DNA of 64,000 bases, taken from the NCBI RefSeq assembly GCF_900102625.1, contig NZ_FMZC01000021.1, positions 1-64,000 of the forward strand, given 5' to 3'. Origin of the DNA: Paracidovorax valerianellae. GTDB lineage: Bacteria; Pseudomonadota; Gammaproteobacteria; Burkholderiales; Burkholderiaceae_C. A model generated the notes under the pieces. It saw nothing but the letters and a program-made list of their open reading frames with translations. It did not search any database and was not told where the DNA came from. Made by a program: the position numbers and the translations under genes. The first letter of the stretch is position 1; each line of letters starts with the position of its first letter. Below are positions 31,006 to 39,070 of the stretch, piece by piece.

Positions 31006-31629
31006 TCAATGCGCCAGGTGCAGCCCGCATTCGCGGTTGTCCTCGCCCTTGGTGGGGTCCACGTAATCGAAATTGTTGGGCAGCTCGTGCTTCACGAGGT
31101 ACTCGTACAGGTCCTTGGACGACCAGTGCAGCAGCGGTGCCACCTTGATCAGGCCGTCGGGGTTGATGCTCACCGGGTCCATCTGCGCGCGCACGGCCGT
31201 GTCGGTGGCGCGCAGCGCGGTGAACCACACCTGCGGAGCAGTCTCACGCAGCGCACGGGCGAAGGGCTCGAGCTTGACCTCCTCGGTGAATGCCGCGTGC
31301 CGCGGATCGTCCAGCGCCGGCACCGGGCCTTCGACGGCCTCGCGATGGGCACGCGAGCGGCGCGGCAGGTAGATCGACAGGTTCAGGCCGAGCTGCCGGG
31401 TGACCGCGTCCGCGAACTGGTAGGTGGCCTCGGTGTTGTAGCCGTTGTCCATCCAGACCACCGGCACATCGGGCTGCGCCCGCGTGACCATGTGCAGGAT
31501 CACGGCTTCGAACGGCCGGAAGTTGGTGGTGACGATCGGGGGCCGGCCCAGGCCCACGGCCCAGTCCACCAGACCCTGGGCGTCCTTGCCGAGTTCGGCG
31601 TTGATTTTTGCGAGGTCGATGCTGCTCAT
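31006..31629 (-). CDS. cysH: Phosphoadenosine phosphosulfate reductase family protein
   Basis: This 207-residue protein keeps the catalytic motif RECGLH near its C-terminus and the nucleotide-binding core with WMDNGYNTEATYQFAD and PLLHWSSKDLYEYL, so it should reduce PAPS (or APS) to sulfite with thioredoxin. It is shorter than the roughly 240-residue E. coli enzyme. The loop between the last helix and RECGLH is reduced to about 15 residues, and no extra CC pairs of the iron-sulfur APS type are seen. The gene stands alone, without cysI, cysD or cysN, which is unusual. The start ATG is at 31629. Confidence 0.85.
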   Translation of the reverse strand: MSSIDLAKINAELGKDAQGLVDWAVGLGRPPIVTTNFRPFEAVILHMVTRAQPDVPVVWMDNGYNTEATYQFADAVTRQLGLNLSIYLPRRSRAHREAVEGPVPALDDPRHAAFTEEVKLEPFARALRETAPQVWFTALRATDTAVRAQMDPVSINPDGLIKVAPLLHWSSKDLYEYLVKHELPNNFDYVDPTKGEDNRECGLHLAH

Positions 31630-31775
31630 TCGGTGCTCCAACAGGACCGGGCGCCAGCGGCCCGGTGCGACGCGCGATTGTGCCTTTCGGCCCGGGCGGG
31701 CGCCGGGCGACTTCCGCCCGGCCCTGCAACGCGGCGGGACAACGCCCGGCCGCAACACGGCAAAAATACAACAAT

Positions 31776-31804
31776 AAGAATCATTCCCATTCTCTTTTTA
31801 TAAT
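31776..31804 (+). promoter_or_regulatory. Fur-box-like site and -10 element of the fecIR-type unit
   Basis: AAGAATCATTCCCATTCTC (31776-31794) matches, on the opposite strand, 13 of 19 positions of the classical Fur consensus. A perfect TATAAT follows at 31799-31804, 9 nt before the sigma-factor ATG. Location before an iron-type ECF sigma gene supports Fur control. Confidence 0.6.
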
Positions 31805-31813
31805 CGCGGCTCC

Positions 31814-32371
31814 ATGCAGTCCCCCGCTTCGCTTCCGCCCCCGCCCGAGCCCCTGCTCGCCGCCCTGGTGAAGCACTACGAAGACCTGGTGGGCTCGCTG
31901 CGCCACCGCTTCGGCGAGGAGTGCTTTCCGCGCGAGATCGTGAACGATGTGTGCGTGCGGCTGCTGGAGCGCCCCGTGCCGGGCGAGATCGCCAACCCGC
32001 TGGCGTTTTTGCGCAGCGTGGCGCGCGATCTGGCCATCGACCGCCATCGCGCGCAGGCCCGCCGGTGCGAGGCGCCGCTTCCGGAGCCGGAATCGGAACC
32101 GGCTGCTTCCATGCGCCCCGCCCTGCCGCTTTCCCCGCCCGAACTGGCCCTGGCGGCCCACCAGCGCCAGCGCGCACTGCTGGCTGCCATCGAGCAACTC
32201 CCGCAGGCCAGCCGGGAGGCCTTCATCCTTACCAAGCTCTACGGCATGCCGCAGGACGAGGCCGCCCGGCGCATGGGCATCTCGCGCGGGATGGTGGCGC
32301 GGCACTTGGCGCGGGCGCTGCGCGGCGTGGAACCCGTGTTGATCGAAGGCGTGGGCCATGCCGACGGCTGA
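31814..32371 (+). CDS. FecI-type ECF sigma factor
   Basis: This 185-residue sigma-70 family factor has region 2 (about residues 20-75, HYEDLVGSLRHRFG, FLRSVARDLAIDRHRAQ) and region 4 (about 120-170, LPQASREAFILTKLYGMPQDEAARRMGISRGMV). It should redirect RNA polymerase to the TonB-receptor promoter on a signal passed through FecR. The ATG is very close to the predicted -10 element, so the start could be leaderless; a GTG at 31868 (VKHYEDLV) is an alternative. It overlaps fecR by 14 bp. Confidence 0.9.
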   Translation: MQSPASLPPPPEPLLAALVKHYEDLVGSLRHRFGEECFPREIVNDVCVRLLERPVPGEIANPLAFLRSVARDLAIDRHRAQARRCEAPLPEPESEPAASMRPALPLSPPELALAAHQRQRALLAAIEQLPQASREAFILTKLYGMPQDEAARRMGISRGMVARHLARALRGVEPVLIEGVGHADG

Positions 32372-33326
32372 ACCGGTCGGTCCTGGCGATCAAACTGCGC
32401 GCGGCGCGGGCCGGCGTGCGCACTTGCCCATCGACGAGGCCCTGGCCCCGTTCGCCGACCTGTTGCGCCAGCAACTGCCCACCCCAGAAGACATCGAGCA
32501 GGCTGCCGCGCTGCGCCGTGAACTCCGCGAGCGCCGCCGGCCCGGCGCCAAGGCCCGTACCGCCGCCGGTGCGGCCACGGCCATCGCGATCGCCGCACTG
32601 GCCACCGTGCTGTGGGCCGATCCCGTGTTGCACCGCGAAACGCTGGCCACCGCCGTGGGCGAGCGGCTGGCCTTGCCCCTGCCCGATGGCAGCACCGTGC
32701 ACCTGAACAGCGGCGCCCAGGTCGAGGTGGCCCTGCACCTGCGCTCGCGCCGCCTCTCGCTGGAGCGCGGCGAGGCCGCCTTCGAGGTGGCGCACGCGCG
32801 CTGGCATGGCATGGCCCCGTGGCTGCAGCGCCCGTTCACCGTGCAGGCGGGTGACGTGGCGGTGGAAGACATCGGCACGGTTTTCAACATCCGCCGCGAC
32901 CTGGCCCTGGCGACTGGCGATGGCGCCGACATCTCCGTGCAGCAGGGCAGCGTGCGCGTGCACGGGCCGGCGGGCTCGGCCCCCGTGGTGCTGCACGCGG
33001 GCCAGGCCCTGCGCACCCGCGCGGGTGCCGCACTGCCCGCACCCGTGGCGGCCGAAACCGGCACGGCCACGGCGTGGCAGGCCGGGCGTCTGCCGCTCGA
33101 TGCCACGCCCCTGGCCGAAGCCGTGGCCGAGATGCAGCGCCACCGGCGCGCGCCCATCGTGCTGGCCGACCCGCACGCGGCGGCGCTGCGCATCTCGGGC
33201 CAGTTCGATCTCGATCGCATCGACCAACTCATCGACCTGCTGCCCCGGCTGGCGCCCGTGCGGGTGGACCGGCTGCCGGACGGCACCGTCGTGATCGCCT
33301 CGCACCCCACGCATCAAAAACCATAG
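32358..33326 (+). CDS. FecR-type anti-sigma regulator
   Basis: This 322-residue inner-membrane protein has a cytosolic N-terminal DUF4880-like part (APFADLLRQQLPTPED), one membrane helix (about 69-90) and the periplasmic FecR domain with LPDGSTVHLNSGAQVEV and LERGEAAFEVAH, then a C-terminal domain that contacts the receptor. It transmits the ligand-bound state of the TonB receptor to the sigma factor. It overlaps the sigma gene and precedes the receptor by 218 bp, which hold a dispersed repeat. Confidence 0.9.
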   Translation: MPTAEPVGPGDQTARGAGRRAHLPIDEALAPFADLLRQQLPTPEDIEQAAALRRELRERRRPGAKARTAAGAATAIAIAALATVLWADPVLHRETLATAVGERLALPLPDGSTVHLNSGAQVEVALHLRSRRLSLERGEAAFEVAHARWHGMAPWLQRPFTVQAGDVAVEDIGTVFNIRRDLALATGDGADISVQQGSVRVHGPAGSAPVVLHAGQALRTRAGAALPAPVAAETGTATAWQAGRLPLDATPLAEAVAEMQRHRRAPIVLADPHAAALRISGQFDLDRIDQLIDLLPRLAPVRVDRLPDGTVVIASHPTHQKP

Positions 33327-33373
33327 CAGACTGCCGGCGTCTTTATTGCGCTGGAGGCCTTTTTGACTCAAAC
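33322..33373. repeat. Dispersed repeat, copy R5
   Basis: ATAGC, then a diverged middle, then TTTATTGCGCTGGAGGCC and a TTTTTGACTC tail, matching the right half of R4 and R9. It starts at the fecR stop codon and lies in the leader before the TonB receptor. Confidence 0.7.
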
Positions 33374-33544
33374 ATGGGCTGCAGGGCCACCGCACGGCAG
33401 CTCAGCCCAGCCCTCCACCGCCCGCCTGATTTTTTTGAACGCGACGTGTACAAACCCGGCCGCCGGATCGGCTTACAGGGTGACGGGTGCCACGCCCGCG
33501 TTTTCATGTTCGCCATTCCACCGATCCCTTTCCCAGGAGTTTCC

Positions 33545-35953
33545 ATGCCGATCCCCCAACACTGCCGCCCGCCATATCGCGCCCGCTGGGCTGCGCTGGC
33601 CGCCGCGCTGTGCCTTGCCGCCACCGCCGCCCACGCCCAGTCCGTCGCGGTCGATCTGCCGGCCCAGCCGCTGGCGCAGTCGCTGAACGCGTTGGCGCGC
33701 CAGAGCGGCGTGCAGATCGTGTTCGTCACCGACATCGCCCAGGGCCAGCAGGCCCCGGCGCTGCGCGGCACGCTGGAAGTGCGCGACGCTCTGCAGCGCC
33801 TGGTGGCAGGCACCGGGCTGGTGGTGCGCGCGCAGGATGCTCGCACGTTCACCGTGGAACGCGCGGGCAACGCCCCGGCCAGCGGCGCGCCAGGGGCGGG
33901 CGCTGCCGCAGGCACTGCGGGTGCGGCCACGATGAGCGAGGTGCGCGTGCAGGCCGCGCGCGGCGAGGACACGGCCTATAACGCCGCCTCGTCCGCCAGC
34001 GGCACCAAGACCGAGGCCCCGCTGCGCGACGTGCCGCAGACCATCGACGTGGTGCCGCAGCAGGTGATCCGCGACCAGGGCGCGACCTCGATGCAGGACA
34101 CGCTGCGCAACGTGGCGGGCGTGGGCCTGTCGCACGGCGACGGCCAGCGCGACCAAGTCAGCATTCGCGGCTTCACCAGCATCGGCGACCAGTTCGTGGA
34201 CGGCTTCCGGGACGATGCGCTGTACTTTCGCGACCTGTCCAACATCGAGCGCGTCGAGGTCGTGAAGGGCCCCGCCGCCGTGCTGTACGGGCGCGGCTCG
34301 TCCGGAGGTCTGGTCAACCGCGTCACGAAAAAGCCCGGCACCGACGTGTCCGATATCGCCCTGAGCGTGGGCAGCTGGGCCGACAAGCGCGCCGAGTTCG
34401 ACGTGGGCCGCGCGCCCGCGGGCAGCGACTGGTCCTGGCGCGTCACCGGCGCGGCCGAGGATGCCAACAGCTACCGCAGCCAGCAATTCCTGGAACGTCA
34501 GGCCATCGCCCCGTCGGTGCTGTGGAAGCCCGACGGCGCCACGTCGCTGCTGCTGCAGGCCGACTATCTGCGCGACAAGCGCGTGACCGACTTCGGCATT
34601 CCGGCCTACCAGGGCCGCCCGGTCAACGTGCCCGCGGGCACGTACTTCGGCTCCGCCAACGCGCGCGACGCGGACACGTCCGAATCCACCGTCAGCTCGT
34701 TCACCGCCACGTTCAGCCACCGCTTTTCCGACGCGCTGCGCGTGCGCAACGCCCTGCGCTACTACCACTACGACCTCGATCGCCAGAACACCCTGCCGGC
34801 GGGCACGACCAACGAGGCGGCCGGCACCGTGGCGCTGACCCGTTCGGGCGTGGACCGGCGCGAGCGCGGCGTGTTCAACCAGACCGAGCTGATCCAGAAC
34901 CTGCGCACCGGCGGCATCGACCACGAGGTGCTGTACGGCCTGGAACTGGGCCAGCAGAACAAGGACGCGATCTCGTTCACCGGCGGCACGCTGGGCAACG
35001 TGAACCTGTGGAACCCGGTGCTGCCGGTGGCGCCGCTCAACGGCGGCGGGGCCGTGTCGGCCAGCGCGCTCAACCGCTACCTGACGCGCGCGCTGTACGT
35101 GCAGGACCAGATCACGCTGTCGCCCGAGTGGAAGGTGCTGGCCGGCCTGCGCTACGACCGGTTCGGGCAGGAAACGGACAACCGCCTGGCGGGCCAGAGC
35201 GACTTCGAGCGCACCGACACCACCTGGAGCCCGCGCGCCGGCCTGGTGTGGCAGCCCACGGCGGCGCAGTCGTACTACGTGTCGGTAAGCCGCTCGTACC
35301 AGCCCTCGGCCGAGATGTTCGCGCTGTCGGCCACCAACACGGCCATCAAGCCCGAGCAGACGACCAACTACGAAGTGGGCGCCAAGCTCGACCTGCTGGA
35401 CGGCCGCGCCACGGCCACGGCGTCGCTCTTTCAACTGGAGCGAACCGACATCAAAACCACCAACCCGGCGCAGCCCACACAGCTGATTCCCATCGGCACG
35501 CAGCGCACCCGCGGGCTGGAACTGTCGCTCGCGGGCGAGCTGGCCGCGGGCCTGCAGGCCACGCTGAGCTACGCGCTGCTGGACACGCGCATCACCCGCT
35601 CGACCGCCATCGATGCGGGCCAGCCGGTGCAGGGCAAGCGCGCCACCATCACGCCGCGCAACGCGTTCTCGGCCTGGCTCACGCAGCGCCTGGGCGAGGA
35701 CTGGAGCGTGGGCGGCGGCATCAACTACGTGGGTGACCGCTTCGCCAACCCCGGCAACACCGTGACCCTGCCGTCGTACGTGGTGGTGGACGCCATGGCG
35801 CAATACCGCATCGGCAAGGCGACCACGGTACAGCTGAACCTGCGCAACCTGTTCGACCGCAACTACATCGTGTCCGCCCATGGGACCAGCCCGAACCTGA
35901 ACCTGCCGGGTGCGCCGCGCAGTGCGACGGTGACGCTGCGGCATAGCTTCTGA
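33545..35953 (+). CDS. TonB-dependent siderophore receptor with signalling domain
   Basis: This 802-residue outer-membrane receptor has a signal peptide ending near AAHA-QS (about 31). An STN signalling domain follows (about 33-95, LPAQPLAQSLNALARQSGVQ), then the plug (LRDVPQTIDVVPQQVIRDQG to VVKGPAAVLYGRGSSGGLVNRVTKKPG) and a 22-strand barrel ending in phenylalanine. The STN domain and the upstream sigma/anti-sigma pair mean ligand binding induces its own expression. The ligand is likely a ferric siderophore of unknown type. The start ATG at 33545 has AGGAG upstream. Confidence 0.93.
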   Translation: MPIPQHCRPPYRARWAALAAALCLAATAAHAQSVAVDLPAQPLAQSLNALARQSGVQIVFVTDIAQGQQAPALRGTLEVRDALQRLVAGTGLVVRAQDARTFTVERAGNAPASGAPGAGAAAGTAGAATMSEVRVQAARGEDTAYNAASSASGTKTEAPLRDVPQTIDVVPQQVIRDQGATSMQDTLRNVAGVGLSHGDGQRDQVSIRGFTSIGDQFVDGFRDDALYFRDLSNIERVEVVKGPAAVLYGRGSSGGLVNRVTKKPGTDVSDIALSVGSWADKRAEFDVGRAPAGSDWSWRVTGAAEDANSYRSQQFLERQAIAPSVLWKPDGATSLLLQADYLRDKRVTDFGIPAYQGRPVNVPAGTYFGSANARDADTSESTVSSFTATFSHRFSDALRVRNALRYYHYDLDRQNTLPAGTTNEAAGTVALTRSGVDRRERGVFNQTELIQNLRTGGIDHEVLYGLELGQQNKDAISFTGGTLGNVNLWNPVLPVAPLNGGGAVSASALNRYLTRALYVQDQITLSPEWKVLAGLRYDRFGQETDNRLAGQSDFERTDTTWSPRAGLVWQPTAAQSYYVSVSRSYQPSAEMFALSATNTAIKPEQTTNYEVGAKLDLLDGRATATASLFQLERTDIKTTNPAQPTQLIPIGTQRTRGLELSLAGELAAGLQATLSYALLDTRITRSTAIDAGQPVQGKRATITPRNAFSAWLTQRLGEDWSVGGGINYVGDRFANPGNTVTLPSYVVVDAMAQYRIGKATTVQLNLRNLFDRNYIVSAHGTSPNLNLPGAPRSATVTLRHSF

Positions 35954-36110
35954 CGGGGACCACCGGTCCTTTCAGGAATCATTCCAAAACAGGAAACCCG
36001 CCAAATTAGTCAATAGGTTTTTATTGAACATTCCTTCCTATGGAACAATCCGGCCCGACGCGCGAGAACGGCCGGTTTTTGTGCAGAGATCACACAGGAA
36101 GAGAAGAACA

Positions 36111-36773
36111 ATGTCGCTTGCCTACTGGTTCCGGGAGGGACCTGCGGAGCCCATCGAGAATGGGCGGATTCAATATGGACCGGGGAAGGGGTTGCCCAAG
36201 CTGGTGTTCGAAGGGTTAGACAATTCACAGAAACTCGTCAAGAAGATTGCCACCATTGATCCCGTTCGAAAGAAGATCATCCTGATGCAACCTAGGGAGA
36301 AAGCCCTATATGCCTCGGGCCTGCGGGAACAGGGCGTCAATGGATACCTGTATCTGTTCGCCCATGCGAGCGCAACCAGTCTTCAAGGAGTCACCAATAT
36401 TAGAGAAATCGTCCGTGTCATCAGCCTCAGCGGCCTATGGCATGGAGAACCTATCCTGATTGATGCCTGCAATGCTGGAGCCTCTCCCGATGGCATCGCA
36501 AGCACCTTAGCCAGATCCCTGGGCACTCACGTCACCGCGCCCACCACGACCACCTGGAACCACCCTCTCGGCGGCGCGGCCATCGGCCAAGGCGCCTTCG
36601 AGAAACTGCCCGGCGTGCTGGAACGGCTGGCCATCCCGAACTTCCTGCGCCCAGGGCAATGGCGCACCTGGGGACCAGATGGGCAACCCATCGCCACCAC
36701 GCGCACCTCGCCGCGCGATGGCGGCGAACTCGTCAAGGGCCCGCTGGCCCATGAACTGCTGAGGAAACGATGA
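36111..36773 (+). CDS. Putative effector with a caspase-like His/Cys arrangement
   Basis: This 220-residue soluble protein has no signal peptide or membrane helix. It shows a hydrophobic strand ending in His (GYLYLFAHAS, His85) and, after one helix, a strand ending in Cys (EPILIDACNAGASPDG, Cys120), then a Rossmann-like LARSLGTHVTAPTTTTW. This order resembles clan CD (caspase/CPD-like) proteins and C-terminal domains of polymorphic toxins with SCNTG...VTAPT motifs (from memory). The first 400 bp are AT-richer than their surroundings, suggesting transfer. The ATG at 36111 follows AGGAAGAG. The stop overlaps the first of four paralogous genes. The toxin role is inferred. Confidence 0.6.
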   Translation: MSLAYWFREGPAEPIENGRIQYGPGKGLPKLVFEGLDNSQKLVKKIATIDPVRKKIILMQPREKALYASGLREQGVNGYLYLFAHASATSLQGVTNIREIVRVISLSGLWHGEPILIDACNAGASPDGIASTLARSLGTHVTAPTTTTWNHPLGGAAIGQGAFEKLPGVLERLAIPNFLRPGQWRTWGPDGQPIATTRTSPRDGGELVKGPLAHELLRKR

Positions 36774-37483
36774 TGATGCTGCGATGGTGGAAACGCATCG
36801 GCTGCGGCTTCCAACTGCTTCTGATCCTCTCGCTCCTGATCGGCACCTACACCGCATGGTGGTGGATCGACAGCGCTCGCACCTGCGAGATACAGGACCA
36901 GTACACCCTTCGCGGCATCTGCCTCATGCGGATACAGGAACGCGCCGAGCAGGGCGACAACGCCGCGCAATGGACGTATGGCGCCTACCTCGAAACCGAA
37001 GGGAAACAGCAGGAATCTCGCGCCTGGCACCTTCAGGCCATGCACGGCGCCCGCGTAGGACTGGCTTTGCGCGGCGAAATGATCGGCTACTGCGACCGCA
37101 TCCCCGGCTTTGAGGCGCACAACGTGGAGGCCGTCATGCTGCGCGTCGCGCAGACCAGCCCCGACGCGCACCTGACCCTGCTGCACCTTTACACCACCCC
37201 CCGCTTCCTTTGCAGCGCCTTCGACCTCGACAAGGCCGGCGCGCAGATTCCCCTGCTGACGCAGTGCGCGCACTTTGGCATTGCCGACTACCTTGAGTTC
37301 GCCGCCAGCGCGCATCACCGCATTCCACCCGCCACCCGTGCGGCAATTCGCGCCAACATGGACCTCTGCGAAAAGGAACTCGCAGACCCACCACCCCTGG
37401 GCACCACCGTCCGCGAGTTCATGCCGGTCCGGCGAGAAGACCTGGACGCCCTGTCGCGCAGCCTCGCAGCGCTAAAGCCCTGA
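36770..37483 (+). CDS. Membrane-anchored Sel1-like protein, paralogue 1 (putative immunity)
   Basis: This 237-residue protein has a basic start (LRWWKRIG) and one membrane helix (about 13-33), with the rest predicted periplasmic. ERAEQGDNAAQWTYGAYLE and the following helix resemble a Sel1-like repeat. Six periplasmic cysteines (in RTCE, GICL, YCDR, FLCS, TQCA, LCEK) are shared with the three downstream paralogues and may form disulfides. It overlaps the putative effector by 4 bp (ATGA), so the two are co-translated. It lacks the PKTKAP N-terminal leader of its paralogues. An immunity role is inferred from architecture; Sel1-like proteins are known as immunity partners of some type VI effectors. 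Confidence 0.65.
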   Translation: MMMLRWWKRIGCGFQLLLILSLLIGTYTAWWWIDSARTCEIQDQYTLRGICLMRIQERAEQGDNAAQWTYGAYLETEGKQQESRAWHLQAMHGARVGLALRGEMIGYCDRIPGFEAHNVEAVMLRVAQTSPDAHLTLLHLYTTPRFLCSAFDLDKAGAQIPLLTQCAHFGIADYLEFAASAHHRIPPATRAAIRANMDLCEKELADPPPLGTTVREFMPVRREDLDALSRSLAALKP

Positions 37484-37614
37484 GAGATGCCCATTCCGAA
37501 GACCAAGGCACCCATGGCATGGTGGAAACGCATCGGCTGCGGTTTTCAACTGCTTTTGATCTTCTCGCTCCTGATAGGCACCTACACAGCTTGGTGGTGG
37601 ATCGACAGCGCTCG
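37351..37614 (+). repeat. Direct repeat, left copy (paralogue 1 end to paralogue 2 start)
   Basis: About 264 bp that align without gaps, at an offset of 1456 bp, to 38807-39070. The block is nearly identical and spans the end of one gene, the spacer and the start of the next in both places. It indicates recent duplication or gene conversion. Confidence 0.8.
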
Positions 37615-38212
37615 CACCTGCGAGACGCAGGACGAATACAACCTTCGGGGCATCTGCCTCATGCGGATACAGGAGCGCGCCGAGCAAGGCGACAACGCCG
37701 CGCAATGGACGTATGGCGCCTACCTCGAAACGGAACGCCGGGAGCAGGAGGCGCGTGTCTGGCAAGTCAGGGCCATGCATGGCGCCCAAGACGGGCTGGA
37801 TATGCGCGACGAAATGATCGGCTACTGTGATCGCAAACCCGGCTTCGAGGCCCACACCGTCGAGAGCATCATGCTGCGCGTCGTGCAAACCAGCCCCGAC
37901 GCGCACCTGACCCTGCTTCAACTCTATACCTACCCTGGCTGCGGCGCACTGGACCTCGACAAGGCCAGCGCGCAGATTCCCCTGCTGACACAGTGCGCGC
38001 ATCTTTCCATCGAGCACTATCTGCGCACGGCTTCGGAAAAGCATTACCGCGTGCCGCTTGCCACCCGCGCAGCCATCCGCTCGAACATATCTCTCTGCGA
38101 AAAGGAGCTGGCAGACCCGCCCCCAATGGGCACCACTGTCCGCGAGTTCATGCCTGTGCGGCGCCAGAGCCTGGATGCTCTCTCGCGCAGCCTCGCCGCG
38201 CTGGAACCCTGA
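37487..38212 (+). CDS. Membrane-anchored Sel1-like protein, paralogue 2 (putative immunity)
   Basis: This 241-residue paralogue has the leader MPIPKTKAPMAWWKR, a membrane helix and the same periplasmic plan and six cysteines as its neighbours. Differences concentrate in the segment after the Sel1-like motif (TERREQEARVWQVRAMHGAQDGLDMRDE) and near ISLCEKEL. The ATG lies 3 nt after the previous stop, so expression is coupled. Diversification in one surface segment with conserved framework is what an immunity array would show. Confidence 0.65.
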   Translation: MPIPKTKAPMAWWKRIGCGFQLLLIFSLLIGTYTAWWWIDSARTCETQDEYNLRGICLMRIQERAEQGDNAAQWTYGAYLETERREQEARVWQVRAMHGAQDGLDMRDEMIGYCDRKPGFEAHTVESIMLRVVQTSPDAHLTLLQLYTYPGCGALDLDKASAQIPLLTQCAHLSIEHYLRTASEKHYRVPLATRAAIRSNISLCEKELADPPPMGTTVREFMPVRRQSLDALSRSLAALEP

Positions 38213-38213
38213 G

Positions 38214-38939
38214 ATGCCCCTTCCGAAGACCAGGGCGCCCACGGCATGGTGGAAGCGTCTCGGCTGCGGCCTTCAACTGCTATTGATTTTCTCTCTCCTG
38301 ATCGGCGCCTACACCGCGTGGTGGTGGATAGACAGCTCTCGCACCTGCGAGACGCAGGACGACTACAACCTACGGGGTATCTGTCTCATGCGGATACAGG
38401 AACGCGCCGAGCAGGGCGACAATGCCGCGCAGTGGGCCTATGGCAATTACCTTATGTCCCAGAACAAGCAGCAGGAGGCCATCGCCTGGCACCTGAAAGC
38501 CATGCACGGTGCCCGAAGCGGGTTGAGCCTTCGCGGCAATATGGAAGCCTACTGTGACCGCATTCCCGGCTTCGAGGCCCGCACTGTCGAGGCCGTCATG
38601 CTGCGCGTGGTGCAAAACAGCCCAGTCGCGCATCTGCGCCTTCTGCAACTCTATGCCGACCCCGGCTGCGGCGCCTTGGACCTCGACAAGGCCAGTGCGC
38701 AAATTCCCCTGCTGACGCAGTGCGCACATCTCTCCATCGATCACTATCTGGGCACCGCCGCGGAAAAGCATTACCGCGTAATGCCGTCCACTAAGCTGGC
38801 CATCCGCGCCAACATGGACCTCTGCGAAAAGGAATTGGCAGACCCACCACCCCTGGGCACCACCGTCCGCGAGTTCATGCCGGTCCGGCGAGAAGACCTG
38901 GACGCCCTGTCGCGCAGCCTCGCAGCGCTAAAGCCCTGA
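38214..38939 (+). CDS. Membrane-anchored Sel1-like protein, paralogue 3 (putative immunity)
   Basis: This 241-residue paralogue starts MPLPKTRAPTAWWKR, 1 nt after the stop of paralogue 2. Its framework is the same, but the segment LMSQNKQQEAIAWHLKAMHGARSG and the VMPSTKLAIRANMD stretch are its own. Its last roughly 130 bp are nearly identical to the end of paralogue 1. A start further upstream in the same frame runs through paralogue 2 and is rejected. Confidence 0.65.
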   Translation: MPLPKTRAPTAWWKRLGCGLQLLLIFSLLIGAYTAWWWIDSSRTCETQDDYNLRGICLMRIQERAEQGDNAAQWAYGNYLMSQNKQQEAIAWHLKAMHGARSGLSLRGNMEAYCDRIPGFEARTVEAVMLRVVQNSPVAHLRLLQLYADPGCGALDLDKASAQIPLLTQCAHLSIDHYLGTAAEKHYRVMPSTKLAIRANMDLCEKELADPPPLGTTVREFMPVRREDLDALSRSLAALKP

Positions 38940-39070
38940 GAGATGCCCATTCCGAAGACCAAGGCGCCCATGGCATGGTGGAAACGCATCGGCTGCGGTT
39001 TTCAACTGCTTTTGATCTTTTCGCTACTGATCGGCACCTACACCGCGTGGTGGTGGATCGACAGCGCTCG
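38807..39070 (+). repeat. Direct repeat, right copy (paralogue 3 end to paralogue 4 start)
   Basis: Partner of 37351-37614. The breakpoints lie inside coding sequence, so the exchange has kept all four frames open. Confidence 0.8.

Noticed and set aside
33473-35944. An 823-codon minus-strand frame opposite the TonB receptor
   Set aside because: It is an antisense frame with skewed composition and no motif.
37351-39070. Reading the regular repeats as a CRISPR-like array or insertion sequence
   Set aside because: The repeats are hundreds of bases long, coding and in frame, without spacers, terminal inverted repeats or a transposase.
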